Positions 52,725-62,046 of a DNA stretch of 64,000 nucleotides are shown here, one piece after another. The translations under genes and the position numbers were made by a program. The notes beneath the pieces are model-generated. The model made no database searches. It worked only from the letters and a program-made list of their open reading frames with translations, and was not told where the DNA came from. Origin of the DNA: JAJTHJ01 sp046316025 (GTDB lineage Bacteria > Pseudomonadota > Gammaproteobacteria > Burkholderiales > Burkholderiaceae_F); contig JBKCXU010000078.1 of the NCBI GenBank assembly GCA_046316025.1, forward strand, positions 3,799 through 67,798, in the 5' to 3' direction. The first letter of the stretch is position 1. Every line of letters begins with the position of its first letter.

Positions 52725-54653
52725 ATGCACTCGATTCAGTGGCCGGGCGCTTCCGCCCGGGTGTTCATGACGCTTGCCACGGCTATGGGCCTGGCCGCAG
52801 CCGGCGGATCGCACGCCCATGAAGTGCCGCTGCCGAATCGCAAGATCCAGTACTCGCCGTACCCGCAGAAGACCTTTCCGAACCGGGTCTTTTTCGGCGA
52901 CACGCACCTGCACACCTCGTACTCGGCCGACGCCGGCATGGCGGGTGCGAAGGTCGGGCCCGAGGACGCGTATCGCTTCGCCCGCGGCGAGGAGGTCACC
53001 TCGAACACCGGCCAGCGTGTGCGGCTGCGCCGGCCGCTCGATTTTCTCGTGATCGCGGATCACGCCGAGAACCTCGGGCTCGCGCCGATGATCGCGCGCG
53101 GCGATCCTGCCCTGCTCAAAAGCCCCTGGGGCAAGCAGATTTTCGACCACGTGAAAGCCGGCAATGGGACGGCCGCCTTCGACATGTGGATCGCCGCGAT
53201 GCAGGCGTTGAAGGACCCGTTCGCCGGCCAGGGCGAGCAGATCGCGAGGCCGGTTTGGCAGGAGCTGACGGCGGCGGCCGAGAAGTACAACGAGCCCGGA
53301 CGCTTCACGGCCATCATCGGCTTTGAGTGGACTTCGGCCCCCGACGGCAGCAACCTGCACCGCAACGTGCTGTTCCGCGACGGCAAGGACAAGGCGGACC
53401 AGATCATCCCGCTGTCGTACTACGACACGGGCGATCCCGAGGATCTGTGGAAGTGGATGGCGGAGTACGAGAAAAAGACCGGCGGCCGGATGCTGGCGAT
53501 CCCGCACAACGGCAACCTGTCGAACGGCCTGATGTTCGACGAGGTGACGCTGACGACGAAGAAGCCGCTCGATCGCGACTACGCAGAGCGGCGCGCGCGC
53601 TGGGAGCCGGTGTACGAGACGACGCAGCCGAAAGGCGACGGCGAGACCCATCCGAAGCTCTCGCCCACCGACGAATTCGCGAACTTCGAGCGCTGGGACC
53701 GCGGCAGCTTCGGGCCGCAACCGAAGACGGACGCGATGCTGCCGCGCGAATACACGCGCGAGGCACTGAAACGCGGCCTCGCCTACGAAGCGAAGCTCGG
53801 CGCGAATCCGTTCAAGTTCGGGCTGATCGGTTCGACCGACGCGCACACCGGGCTCGCCACCGCCGAGGAGGACAACTTCTTCGGCAAGGTGGCGCTCCTG
53901 GAGCCGACCGCCGATCCGATCCGCTTCGACGAGATCATCATTGGACGCACGCCGACCGGGCGGCCGCGCGGCCAGCAGCACCTCGCCCGTGAGACCTCCG
54001 CATCCGGCCTCGCGGCAGTCTGGTCGCGCGAGAACACGCGCGAGGCGATCTGGGACGCGTTCGCACGCAAGGAGGTGTACGCGACCACCGGCACGCGCCT
54101 GCTCGTGCGTGTCTTTGGCGGTTTCGACTTCGGCCCAGCGGACCTGCAGCGCTCGGACTTTGCCGAGGCGGGCTACGCGAAGGGCGTGCCGATGGGCGGC
54201 GATCTGCAGCGTGCGCCGGCCGGCAAGGCGCCGACCTTCCTGGTGCGTGCGCTGCGCGATCCGGACGGCGCGAATCTCGACCGGGTGCAGATCGTCAAGG
54301 GCTGGCTGGATGCGTCGGGCAAGACGCGCGAGAAGGTCTACGACGTCGCGTGGTCGGGTGGCCGCAAGGCGGACCCCAAGACCGGCAAGCTCGCACCCGT
54401 CGGCAATACGGTGAATGTCGCGCAAGCGACCTACACGAACGCGATCGGCGCGCCGACGCTCGAGGCGTTCTGGAAAGACCCGGCCTTCGATCCGGCGCAG
54501 CGCGCCTTTTACTACGTGCGCGTGCTGGAGATCCCGACGCCGCGCTGGACGACTTACGACGCCAAGATCTTCGGCGTCAAGCTGCCGACCGATGTGCCGT
54601 CAAGCATCCAGGAGCGCGCGTACACCTCGCCCATCTGGTACACGCCGAAGTGA
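52725..54653 (+). CDS. DUF3604 family protein (PHP-like putative metallohydrolase)
   Basis: A 642-residue secreted protein with a signal peptide ending near SHAHE. The domain resembles PHP metal-dependent hydrolases: FFGDTHLHTSYSADAG supplies His61 and His63, FLVIADHAENLGLAP gives a further Asp-His, and GSTDAHTG lies later. Sequence blocks such as IGFEWTSAPDGSNLHRNV are characteristic of DUF3604. Substrate is unknown. It overlaps the next gene by GTGA and heads a three-gene operon. Confidence 0.9.
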   Translation: MHSIQWPGASARVFMTLATAMGLAAAGGSHAHEVPLPNRKIQYSPYPQKTFPNRVFFGDTHLHTSYSADAGMAGAKVGPEDAYRFARGEEVTSNTGQRVRLRRPLDFLVIADHAENLGLAPMIARGDPALLKSPWGKQIFDHVKAGNGTAAFDMWIAAMQALKDPFAGQGEQIARPVWQELTAAAEKYNEPGRFTAIIGFEWTSAPDGSNLHRNVLFRDGKDKADQIIPLSYYDTGDPEDLWKWMAEYEKKTGGRMLAIPHNGNLSNGLMFDEVTLTTKKPLDRDYAERRARWEPVYETTQPKGDGETHPKLSPTDEFANFERWDRGSFGPQPKTDAMLPREYTREALKRGLAYEAKLGANPFKFGLIGSTDAHTGLATAEEDNFFGKVALLEPTADPIRFDEIIIGRTPTGRPRGQQHLARETSASGLAAVWSRENTREAIWDAFARKEVYATTGTRLLVRVFGGFDFGPADLQRSDFAEAGYAKGVPMGGDLQRAPAGKAPTFLVRALRDPDGANLDRVQIVKGWLDASGKTREKVYDVAWSGGRKADPKTGKLAPVGNTVNVAQATYTNAIGAPTLEAFWKDPAFDPAQRAFYYVRVLEIPTPRWTTYDAKIFGVKLPTDVPSSIQERAYTSPIWYTPK

Positions 54654-55504
54654 AGCTGCTGCAGGAGCCGCTGCTGCACTTTCTGCTGATCGGTGCCGCG
54701 CTCTTCGCCGCCTACTCTTGGCTGAATCCGGGCGAAGGGGCGCGCCACAGGATCGTCGTGACGCAGGCACAGGTGGACGCGATCGCGGCGCAATTCAAGG
54801 GCACGTGGCAGCGCGCGCCCTCGCCCGACGAGCTGCGCGGCCTGGTCGATTCGTGGGCGCGCGACGAGATGCTCTATCGCGAGGGCGAGGCGCTCGGGCT
54901 CGCACGCGAGGATCCGGTGGTGAAGCGGCGGGTGCGACAGAAGTTCGAAGTGATCTCCGAGGAGTCCGCCGCGCGACCGGCGCCAAGCGACGCCGATCTC
55001 GCGGCCTATCTCGAGGCGAACGGCGCCGCATTCCGGCGTCCCGGGCACGTGTCGTTCGAGCAGGTGCTGGTTGCGCCCGTGGGCGCGGATACCGACACGC
55101 AGCAGACAGTTGCAGCGGCTCGCGCCGCCCTCGCGGCGGGCGCGCCTGCCGCGCGCGTGGGCCGATCAACCATGCTGCCCGACGGCGGCGAGAACGTGCC
55201 GATCGATCTTGTCGCACGCGACTTCGGTGCGCAGTTTGCGTCGCAGCTGGATGCGCTGCCGCTCGGGGAGTGGGCCGGGCCGGTGACGTCGGGTTTCGGC
55301 CTGCATCTCGTGCGCGTCTCGGCGCGCGTGCCGGGCGGCGTCCCGCCGCTGGCCGACATCCGCGCCGCCGTCACCCGTGAATGGGAGAGCGCGCGCCGGC
55401 GTGAGGCGCTGGACGCGCAACTGCGCAAACTGCGCGAGCGCTACGAGGTGGTGGTCGACGCCGACCTCGGCGCCGTAACTGCGGCTCAAGTGGTGGCGCA
55501 ATGA
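54650..55504 (+). CDS. PpiC/SurA-type peptidyl-prolyl cis-trans isomerase
   Basis: A 284-residue membrane-anchored parvulin-like protein. The N-terminal helix (LLHFLLIGAALFAAYSWLNP) is followed by a SurA-N-like helical part (DELRGLVDSWARDEMLYREG) and a parvulin-like domain (RPGHVSFEQVLVAP, then LGEWAGPVTSGFGLHLVRVS). It would assist folding of exported proteins, presumably the products of neighbouring genes. The start GTG overlaps the DUF3604 stop. Its own stop overlaps the HupE start. Confidence 0.88.
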   Translation: MKLLQEPLLHFLLIGAALFAAYSWLNPGEGARHRIVVTQAQVDAIAAQFKGTWQRAPSPDELRGLVDSWARDEMLYREGEALGLAREDPVVKRRVRQKFEVISEESAARPAPSDADLAAYLEANGAAFRRPGHVSFEQVLVAPVGADTDTQQTVAAARAALAAGAPAARVGRSTMLPDGGENVPIDLVARDFGAQFASQLDALPLGEWAGPVTSGFGLHLVRVSARVPGGVPPLADIRAAVTREWESARRREALDAQLRKLRERYEVVVDADLGAVTAAQVVAQ

Positions 55505-56535
55505 ACGCTTTGCTGCGCGCGCGGCGTAGCCTGCGGCTCGCCGCAGCAGCGATGGTCGTAGTCGGCGTCGCCTTCGCGAGGCCCGTGTCGGCCGACGAAT
55601 TTAAACCCGCGTACCTGCAACTCGTGCAGCGCGACGCGACCGACTACGACGTGCTCTGGAAGCTGCCCGCGCTCGACGAGACGACGACGCTCAAGCTCCG
55701 GCCGGTGTTTCCCACCGGAACCGAGGAGGTCGCCGAGCGCTCGAGCACCTATGCGAACGGCGCCGCCGTGCAGCGCTGGCGCGTGCGCGTGCCAAACGGC
55801 CTCGCGGGGAAGTCGATCGCGTTCCCCGAGCTTGCAACGCAGCGCGTGGACGTACTCGTGCGCGTTGTGCGCACGGACGGCACGACCCAGCTCGGACGAC
55901 TGACGCCGTGGGAGCGCACGTTCGAAGTGACGGCGAGCCCCGGCGCGATGGAGGTGGCGCGCACATACACGCTGCTCGGCATCGAGCACATCCTGCTCGG
56001 CTTCGATCACCTGCTCTTCGTGCTCGCGCTGCTGTTGCTCGTGCGCGGCGTGCGGCGGCTGGTCGCGACGATCACCGCGTTCACCGTCGCGCACTCGATC
56101 ACCCTTGCGCTCGCGACGCTCGGGGTCGTGCAAGTGCCTGGGCCGCCGGTCGAGGCGTGCATCGCGCTGTCGATCGTGTTCGTGGCGAGCGAGGTCATAC
56201 ATGGGCTGCAGGGGCGACCCGGGCTCACCGTGCGGTACCCGTGGCTGGTCGCGTTCGCTTTCGGACTGCTGCACGGCCTGGGCTTTGCGGGTGCGCTCGC
56301 CGAAGTCGGCCTGCCCGAGAACCAGGTGCCGACCGCGCTGCTGTTCTTCAACATCGGTGTAGAGATCGGCCAGCTGCTTTTCGTTGGTGCGGTACTGGCT
56401 GCCCTCGCCGGCTGGCGGCGCCTCTTGTCCGGACTAAGGATGCCGCGGCCCGCGTGGGCACCAATGGCCGCGGCCTATGCGATCGGGGGGCTTGCCAGCT
56501 TCTGGCTCATCGAGCGCATCGCGAGCTTCTATTGA
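55501..56535 (+). CDS. HupE/UreJ family membrane protein
   Basis: A 344-residue protein: signal peptide (to about 31), a soluble beta-rich domain of about 130 residues (KPAYLQLVQRDATDYDVLWK), then a six- or seven-helix membrane region with the HupE/UreJ motifs GIEHILLGFDHLLFVLALL, ITAFTVAHSITLALATLG, and GLLHGLGFAGALAEVGLP. Histidine and acidic residues in the helices suggest metal (Ni/Co) transport in the family. The start overlaps the PpiC stop (ATGA), so all three genes are one operon. Confidence 0.9.
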   Translation: MNALLRARRSLRLAAAAMVVVGVAFARPVSADEFKPAYLQLVQRDATDYDVLWKLPALDETTTLKLRPVFPTGTEEVAERSSTYANGAAVQRWRVRVPNGLAGKSIAFPELATQRVDVLVRVVRTDGTTQLGRLTPWERTFEVTASPGAMEVARTYTLLGIEHILLGFDHLLFVLALLLLVRGVRRLVATITAFTVAHSITLALATLGVVQVPGPPVEACIALSIVFVASEVIHGLQGRPGLTVRYPWLVAFAFGLLHGLGFAGALAEVGLPENQVPTALLFFNIGVEIGQLLFVGAVLAALAGWRRLLSGLRMPRPAWAPMAAAYAIGGLASFWLIERIASFY

Positions 56536-56616
56536 GAATTACGTAACCGCAGACAAGCGAATGCTTGCTGGCGCGTTTATCCGGTCGGGCATGTTCTGAC
56601 TGGAGCAAGCGAGGCG

Positions 56617-56905
56617 ATGGACGAAGGGGCCAAGCGGCGGGTACGGGCGGGCCGGCTATTGCAGAGAGGTTTGAGTCCTGCGGTGGTTGTTGTACGGGTC
56701 GCTGCGCCGCGGCAGACGGTGCACCGGTGGCGCGAGGTGCTGTTGACCGGTGGCAGTATCGATGCGTTGCGCCAGAGGAGCGGGGCGGCCAGCTCGACTG
56801 GCTGCACAACAGCACGAGCAGTTGCGCGAGGCCCTGCTGGCTGGCCGCCAGGCGAGCGGCTTTGGCACCGAGCTATGGACCATCAAGCGGCTCTTGAGCG
56901 GGAAC
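56617..56905 (+). pseudogene. Transposase remnant, helix-turn-helix end of an IS630-like element (frameshifted)
   Basis: MDEGAKRRVRAGRLLQRGLS and APRQTVHRWREVLLTGGSID read in one frame; the continuation GRPARLAAQQHEQLREALLA and GFGTELWTIKRL reads in another. This split matches the N-terminal HTH region of IS630-type transposases with a frameshift near the junction (about 56770). The DDE catalytic domain is absent. The 80 bp upstream after hupE hold nothing recognisable. It is a decayed insertion. Confidence 0.7.
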
Positions 56906-56908
56906 ACG

Positions 56909-56931
56909 CCCCTCCCCCTTCAAGGGGAGGG
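56909..56931. repeat. Palindromic repeat (short copy)
   Basis: CCCCTCCCCCTTCAAGGGGA then GGG: a single palindromic arm of the element also seen inside polA and hppA. It lies at the end of the IS630-like remnant and 15 bp before the converging BPSS1780 gene. Confidence 0.65.
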
Positions 56932-56945
56932 AAAAAGCGCCGTAA

Positions 56946-57704
56946 CTACGATTCAGTGCGGGCGACGACCGCCTCGTAACTCGCGTAGGCCGCGCACTGG
57001 ATAAAGGCGAGCAGCAGCAGCGCCAGCGGCGCCAGCACCAAGCCAGCCAATTCGGCCGAGGGCAGGGCCAGGACCACCAGCGCGCCTAGCTGCGAGACCG
57101 CAAACACCACGAGCAACAGCGCCGCCCCCAGCAGCAGAAAGGCGCCGCGGTTGCGCCACACCGCCACCAGGCTGAAGAACAGCCCCTTGACCGCCGGCTC
57201 GCCGTGCCAGGCGACAAAGAGCGGAGAGAACCACATCAGCATCAGCACGACGAGTTCGATCGCCAGCGCAAAAGCAATCAGCCAGCCCGGGATCGCCATC
57301 AGCAGCTCGTGCCAGCTTGGGTCGGTACCGTCCACGCGCGGCATGGCGAGCGCGATCAGCAGCCCCGCCGCCACGCTGATGCCCATGTGGATCAGTCCCA
57401 GGCGCAGCAACTCGCGCCGCCACGGCCCTTCGGCGAAGGCGCGGACAAACGCGCCCGGCAGCGGCGCCCGCCCCTGCGCCACGTCGCGGCAGACGTTCAT
57501 CATGCCGACCACCGCAAACGGCGCGAGCAGCGTGGAGATCGCCAGCCCCAGGTACGGAATCAGCAGCAGCGGCAGGAAGCGCAGCGTCAGGTAGATCACC
57601 GTCATCGCCGGCAGGCCGAGCGGCTGGCGCTTGAAGAGCTTCCACCCGTTGCGGACAAAGCCGACACCGGCGGCGGCGGGCAGCGTGTTGACGATCAATG
57701 CCAT
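56946..57704 (-). CDS. BPSS1780 family membrane protein
   Basis: A 252-residue integral membrane protein with six or seven hydrophobic helices. Features are GFVRNGWKLFKRQPLGLP at the start, FAVVGMMNVCRDVAQGR, and a C-terminal AFIQCAAYASYEAVV. It matches the betaproteobacterial BPSS1780 family, usually near polA and thrB as here; no function is known. The ATG at 57704 is 4 bp from the thrB stop, so it is probably the last gene of the DUF2782-thrB unit. Confidence 0.88.
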   Translation of the reverse strand: MALIVNTLPAAAGVGFVRNGWKLFKRQPLGLPAMTVIYLTLRFLPLLLIPYLGLAISTLLAPFAVVGMMNVCRDVAQGRAPLPGAFVRAFAEGPWRRELLRLGLIHMGISVAAGLLIALAMPRVDGTDPSWHELLMAIPGWLIAFALAIELVVLMLMWFSPLFVAWHGEPAVKGLFFSLVAVWRNRGAFLLLGAALLLVVFAVSQLGALVVLALPSAELAGLVLAPLALLLLAFIQCAAYASYEAVVARTES

Positions 57705-57708
57705 CGCT

Positions 57709-58671
57709 TCAGTCGATCCAGGGCGGCGCGGCGTCGGCAATCCGCTGCCGCAAGATGCGCTCGAAGTGTGCCGGGTCGTGCGGCTTGAGCACGTCGGCCG
57801 GGCGCGGTTGGTACCAGTCGTACAGGCGCGAAATCCAGAAGCGCAGCGCGGCGCCGCGCAGCACCGTGGGCCAGGCGCGGTGCTCGCGGCCGGTGAGCGC
57901 GCGGGCGCGGTGATAGGCGGTGAGCAAGGCCTGCGCGCGCGGCACGGCGAAGGCGCCGGTGGCCAGATCGATGCACCAGTCGTTGACCGCCGCCGCCAGG
58001 TCGTACAGCCACAGCGTGCAGCCGGCGAAGTAGAAGTCGATCACGCCGCCCACGCGCTCCGCGCCGTCCCACAGCACGTTGTCGCGAAAGAAGTCCGCGT
58101 GCACCGGGCCATTGGGGAGCTTTTCGAACTGCGGGTCGCGGAAGAACGTGTCTTGCACGATCAGTTCCTCGACCAAGAACTGAAACTTGTCTTCCGGCAG
58201 ATGCGGCTGAAGCAGCGGCACCGTGCTCTTCCACCAGCCAATGCCGCGCAGATTGGGCTGGAACACCGGATAGTCCGCCGCCGCCAGATGCATCCGCGCC
58301 AGCAACTGGCCGACGACTTCGCACTGGCGCACTGAAGGCTGCGGCTCCCAGCGCCCCGGCAGCCGCTGCACCAGCGCGGCGGGCTTGCCGCGCAGCTCGG
58401 ATACGAGGCTGCCGGCAGTGTTCTCCGCCGGCAGCGGCACCGGCAGCTCGCGCCGCGCCAGATGGCGCATCAGCCCCAGATAAAACGGCAGTTGGCGGTG
58501 CGTCAGCCTCTCGAACAGCGTCAGCACGAACTCGCCGCCGGTGGTGGTGACGAAGTAGTTGGTGTTTTCGATCCCGGCGGCGATGCCGCTGTACTCGCGC
58601 AGTTCGCCCACCGCGTAATGCGCCAGCAGGCGGGTGATGTCGTCGCGCGCCAGCGCGGTGAAGACGGCCAT
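57709..58671 (-). CDS. thrB: Homoserine kinase (ThrB2/choline-kinase-fold type)
   Basis: Phosphorylates homoserine in threonine biosynthesis. The 320 residues adopt the aminoglycoside phosphotransferase/choline-kinase fold: GIENTNYFVTTTGGEFVLTL in the nucleotide site, NGPVHADFFRDNVLW as catalytic loop and GVIDFYFAGCTLWLYDLA for metal binding. This is the form found in betaproteobacteria and pseudomonads rather than the GHMP-type enzyme of E. coli. It lies in its usual place beside DUF2782 and polA. Confidence 0.94.
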   Translation of the reverse strand: MAVFTALARDDITRLLAHYAVGELREYSGIAAGIENTNYFVTTTGGEFVLTLFERLTHRQLPFYLGLMRHLARRELPVPLPAENTAGSLVSELRGKPAALVQRLPGRWEPQPSVRQCEVVGQLLARMHLAAADYPVFQPNLRGIGWWKSTVPLLQPHLPEDKFQFLVEELIVQDTFFRDPQFEKLPNGPVHADFFRDNVLWDGAERVGGVIDFYFAGCTLWLYDLAAAVNDWCIDLATGAFAVPRAQALLTAYHRARALTGREHRAWPTVLRGAALRFWISRLYDWYQPRPADVLKPHDPAHFERILRQRIADAAPPWID

Positions 58672-58720
58672 GATCGAAAGAAGCGCCGGAGTCGAAGCGA
58701 ACCGCGGGTTCCGAAGGATC

Positions 58721-58788
58721 TGTCATGCCCGCGAAAGCGGGCCTCCAGTGCGGCGAGTCCCTGGGTTCCCGCTTCCGCGGGAACGACA
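58721..58788. repeat. REP element (divergent inverted ends)
   Basis: TGTCATGCCCGCGAAAGCGG is followed, about 50 bp later, by CCGCTTCCGCGGGAACGACA, its imperfect inverted counterpart, with CCAG...CTGG inside. This matches the widespread proteobacterial REP pattern (cccgcgaaagcggg). Non-coding, between thrB and DUF2782. Confidence 0.8.
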
Positions 58789-58812
58789 CATCCCCGTTGG
58801 CCTCGACATACC

Positions 58813-59196
58813 TTAAAACTCGAACTTGAAGAACTGCGGCGTGGACAAGTTGGGTCGGTCGCCGCCCGGCGAAAGCGGACGCTGTCCCTCGCGGTTGAAC
58901 ATGAAGTAGCTGCGGTTGGTCAGCGCCGGGGTCACGATCACCTCGGCCACGCGGTTGCCCTCGCGCACCTGCTCGACGCGCGTTTCGCGCCGTGGCAGCG
59001 GCACGGCTGCCGCGTCGGCGGGGTCGCCGACGATGCCGTCGTCGGCCGCCTTTTTGCTCGCGGCTTCGTTTGCCGCAGGCGTCCCGGTCGCCGGCGCCTC
59101 GACAACGGGCGGCGGGGGCACAGGCGCCGTCTGCGCGGCAGCCCCATGCGCCAGGAGCACCAGCGCCAAGCCACTGACCAGTGTCGCGAGGTTCAT
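58813..59196 (-). CDS. DUF2782 family protein
   Basis: A 127-residue protein with a signal peptide (MNLATLVSGLALVLLAHGAA), a Pro/Ala-rich linker and a conserved C-terminal block (VEQVREGNRVAEVIVTPAL, then SYFMFNREGQRP). DUF2782 proteins are small periplasmic proteins of unknown function that sit next to polA in betaproteobacteria. It is divergent from polA across 90 bp. The ATG at 59196 starts the signal peptide. Confidence 0.88.
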   Translation of the reverse strand: MNLATLVSGLALVLLAHGAAAQTAPVPPPPVVEAPATGTPAANEAASKKAADDGIVGDPADAAAVPLPRRETRVEQVREGNRVAEVIVTPALTNRSYFMFNREGQRPLSPGGDRPNLSTPQFFKFEF

Positions 59197-59286
59197 GGCC
59201 CGGATTTTAGGGGCAGCGCACAAAGTCCGTGATAATCGGCGGCGGGGATATGCCAAAAACAACGCCCGCCCCGGAGTCACGCGTCA

Positions 59287-62031
59287 ATGAAAACCCTGCT
59301 GCTGGTGGACGGCTCCAGCTACCTGTACCGCGCCTACCACGCGCTGCCCGACCTGCGCACCGCCGCCGGCGAGCCGACCGGCGCGGTGCGCGGCTTCGTC
59401 GGCATGCTGCGCACGCTGCGCGAGCAGGTGCCGGCCGACTACCTGGCCTGCGTGTTCGACGCCAAGGGCAAGACCTTCCGCGACGACATCTACCCCGAGT
59501 ACAAGGCCAACCGCCCGCCGATGCCCGACGATCTGGCGCGCCAGATCGGCCCGATCCACGAGGTCGCCGCCGCGCTCGGCTGGCCGGTGCTGGAGATCGC
59601 CGGCATCGAGGCCGACGACGTGATCGGCACCCTCGCCGCCCACGCCCGCGCGCACGGCGCGCGCACAGTGATCTCCACCGGCGACAAGGACCTTGCGCAA
59701 CTGGTCGACGACACCACGCTTCTCGTCAACACGATGAGCAACGAGCGGCTGGATGCCGCCGCGGTCGAAGCCAAGTTCGGCGTGCGGCCGGACCAGATCG
59801 TCGATTACTTGACGCTGGTGGGCGACGCGGTGGACAACGTGCCCGGGGTAGACAAGGTCGGCCCCAAGACCGCCGCCAAGTGGTTGCAGCAGTACGGCTC
59901 GCTCGATGCGGTGGTCGAGCACGCCGGGGAGATCGGCGGCGTGGTCGGCGAGAACTTGCGAAAGGCGCTCAAGTGGCTGCCCACCGCGCGCGAACTCGTC
60001 ACCGTGCGCACGGATCACGACCTCGCCGAACAGGTGCCGCACTTCGACACACTGCTGGCCCGCCCGGTCGATGCCGACACGCTACGCGCGCTCTTCGAAC
60101 GGTGGGAGTTCCGCAGCTTCTTGAAGGACGTGGACTCGGCAGCCACCTCCCCCTTCAAGGGGGAGGCCGGGAGGGGGATGGGTGGTGAGGAGCACACGCC
60201 TCGACAGACACTCCAACCCCCGCCGCAACTGCACTACGAAACCGTCCTGACCAAAGCCCAGCTCGACGCCTGGCTTGCGCGCATCCACGCCGCGCCGATC
60301 ACCAGCATCGACACAGAGACCACCTCGCTCGACCCGATGCGCGCGCAACTGGTCGGCATTTCGCTGTCGGTCGCGGAGCACGCCGCCTGCTACATCCCGC
60401 TGGCGCACCGCTACCCCGGCGCGCCGGCGCAACTGGAGCGCGACGCCGTGCTCGCGTACCTCAAGCCCTGGCTGCAAAGCGAGCGGCACAAGAAGCTCGG
60501 GCAGAACCTCAAGTACGACGCCCACGTCTTGGCCAACCACGGCATTCGCCTGGCAGGCATCGCGCACGACACGCTGCTGCAAAGCTACGTGCTGGAGGCG
60601 CACCGCAGCCACGACATGGATTCGCTCGCCGAGCGGCATCTGGGCCGCAAGACCATCACCTACGAAGAAGTTTGCGGCAAGGGCGCGAACCAGATCGGCT
60701 TCGACGAAGTGGCGTTGGACCGAGCCACCGAGTACGCCGCCGAGGACGCCGAAGTCGTCTATGCGCTGCACCGCGCGCTGTGGCCGCGCATCGAAGACCA
60801 CGCGGACCTCAAGTACATCTACGAGTCGCTGGAGATACCCGTCTCGAAAATTCTGTTCGAGATGGAGCGCAACGGCGTGCTCATCGATACCTTCAAGCTG
60901 GGCGCGCAGAGCGTGGAAATCGCGCGCAAGCTGGCGGAACTCGAAGCCCGCGCGCACGAGCTTGCCGGCCAGCCGTTCAACCTCGGTTCGCCCAAGCAGA
61001 TCGGCGACATCCTGTTCCGCAAGCTCGGCCTGCCGGTAGCCAAGAAGACCGCCAGCGGTGCGCCTTCCACCGACGAAGAAGTGCTGGAAAAGCTCGCGCA
61101 GGACTACCCGCTGCCCAAGGTGCTGCTCGAGCACCGCGCGCTCGCCAAGCTCAAGTCCACCTATTGCGACAAGCTGCCCGCCTCGGTCGATCCGCACACC
61201 GGCCGAGTGCACACGAGCTACGGGCAGGCCATCGCCGTCACCGGCCGGCTGTCCTCCAGCGACCCCAATTTGCAGAACATCCCCATCCGCACGGCCGAGG
61301 GCCGCCGCATTCGCGAAGCCTTCATCGCTCCGGCGGGCAGTTGCATCGTCAGCGCCGATTATTCGCAGATCGAGCTGCGCATCATGGCGCACATCTCCGG
61401 CGACGCCGGCTTGCTCAAAGCCTTTGCCGCCGGCGAAGACATCCACCGCGCCACCGCCAGCGAGGTGTTTGGCGTACCGCTGGGCGAAGTGACGAGCGAG
61501 CAGCGCCGCTACGCCAAAGTCATCAACTTCGGCCTGATCTACGGGATGAGCGCCTTCGGGCTGGCGTCCAACCTCGGCATCGAGCGCGACGCCGCGAAGA
61601 ACTACATCGACCGCTACTTCACCCGCTACCCCGGTGTGGCCGACTACATGGAGCGCACCCGCCGCGAGGCCAAGCGCCAGGGCTACGTGCAGACCGTCTT
61701 CGGCCGCCGGCTGTGGCTGGCGGAGATCAACTCGCCCAACGGCCCGCGCCGCCAGGCGGCCGAGCGCGCGGCGATCAACGCGCCGATGCAGGGCACTGCG
61801 GCAGACTTGATCAAGCTGGCAATGATTGCGGTGCATGGCTGGCTCACGCGCGAGCGGCTCGCCACCAAGCTCGTGATGCAGGTGCACGACGAACTCGTGT
61901 TCGAAGTACCGGAAGCCGAACTCGCCACCGTGCGCGAGCGCGTGCCCGCACTGATGAGCGGCGTGGCGGAACTGAAGGTGCCGCTGGTGGCCGAGGTCGG
62001 CGTGGGCAGCAACTGGGACGAAGCGCACTAG
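59287..62031 (+). CDS. polA: DNA polymerase I
   Basis: A 914-residue three-domain enzyme for Okazaki-fragment maturation and repair. It has an N-terminal 5' nuclease (LLVDGSSYLYRAYHALP, ADDVIGTLA, STGDKDLAQLV). The 3'-5' exonuclease keeps Asp342 and Glu344 in SIDTETTSLD, so proofreading should be active. Polymerase motif A has Asp691 in DYSQIELR and motif C Asp868-Glu869 in VHDE. The linker between the nuclease and exonuclease (residues 287-300, [13 protein letters not shown]) is encoded by an inserted palindromic repeat. It is divergent from DUF2782. Confidence 0.97.
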   Translation: MKTLLLVDGSSYLYRAYHALPDLRTAAGEPTGAVRGFVGMLRTLREQVPADYLACVFDAKGKTFRDDIYPEYKANRPPMPDDLARQIGPIHEVAAALGWPVLEIAGIEADDVIGTLAAHARAHGARTVISTGDKDLAQLVDDTTLLVNTMSNERLDAAAVEAKFGVRPDQIVDYLTLVGDAVDNVPGVDKVGPKTAAKWLQQYGSLDAVVEHAGEIGGVVGENLRKALKWLPTARELVTVRTDHDLAEQVPHFDTLLARPVDADTLRALFERWEFRSFLKDVDSAATSPFKGEAGRGMGGEEHTPRQTLQPPPQLHYETVLTKAQLDAWLARIHAAPITSIDTETTSLDPMRAQLVGISLSVAEHAACYIPLAHRYPGAPAQLERDAVLAYLKPWLQSERHKKLGQNLKYDAHVLANHGIRLAGIAHDTLLQSYVLEAHRSHDMDSLAERHLGRKTITYEEVCGKGANQIGFDEVALDRATEYAAEDAEVVYALHRALWPRIEDHADLKYIYESLEIPVSKILFEMERNGVLIDTFKLGAQSVEIARKLAELEARAHELAGQPFNLGSPKQIGDILFRKLGLPVAKKTASGAPSTDEEVLEKLAQDYPLPKVLLEHRALAKLKSTYCDKLPASVDPHTGRVHTSYGQAIAVTGRLSSSDPNLQNIPIRTAEGRRIREAFIAPAGSCIVSADYSQIELRIMAHISGDAGLLKAFAAGEDIHRATASEVFGVPLGEVTSEQRRYAKVINFGLIYGMSAFGLASNLGIERDAAKNYIDRYFTRYPGVADYMERTRREAKRQGYVQTVFGRRLWLAEINSPNGPRRQAAERAAINAPMQGTAADLIKLAMIAVHGWLTRERLATKLVMQVHDELVFEVPEAELATVRERVPALMSGVAELKVPLVAEVGVGSNWDEAH
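60146..60182. repeat. Palindromic repeat inserted in frame within polA
   Basis: CCTCCCCCTTCAAGGGGGAG followed by GCCGGGAGGGGGATGGG: the left half is a 20-bp perfect palindrome. It is nearly identical to the start of the hppA element (29814-29850) and adds codons without disturbing the frame. Confidence 0.85.
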
Positions 62032-62046
62032 CCCGCGCCGACTGGC

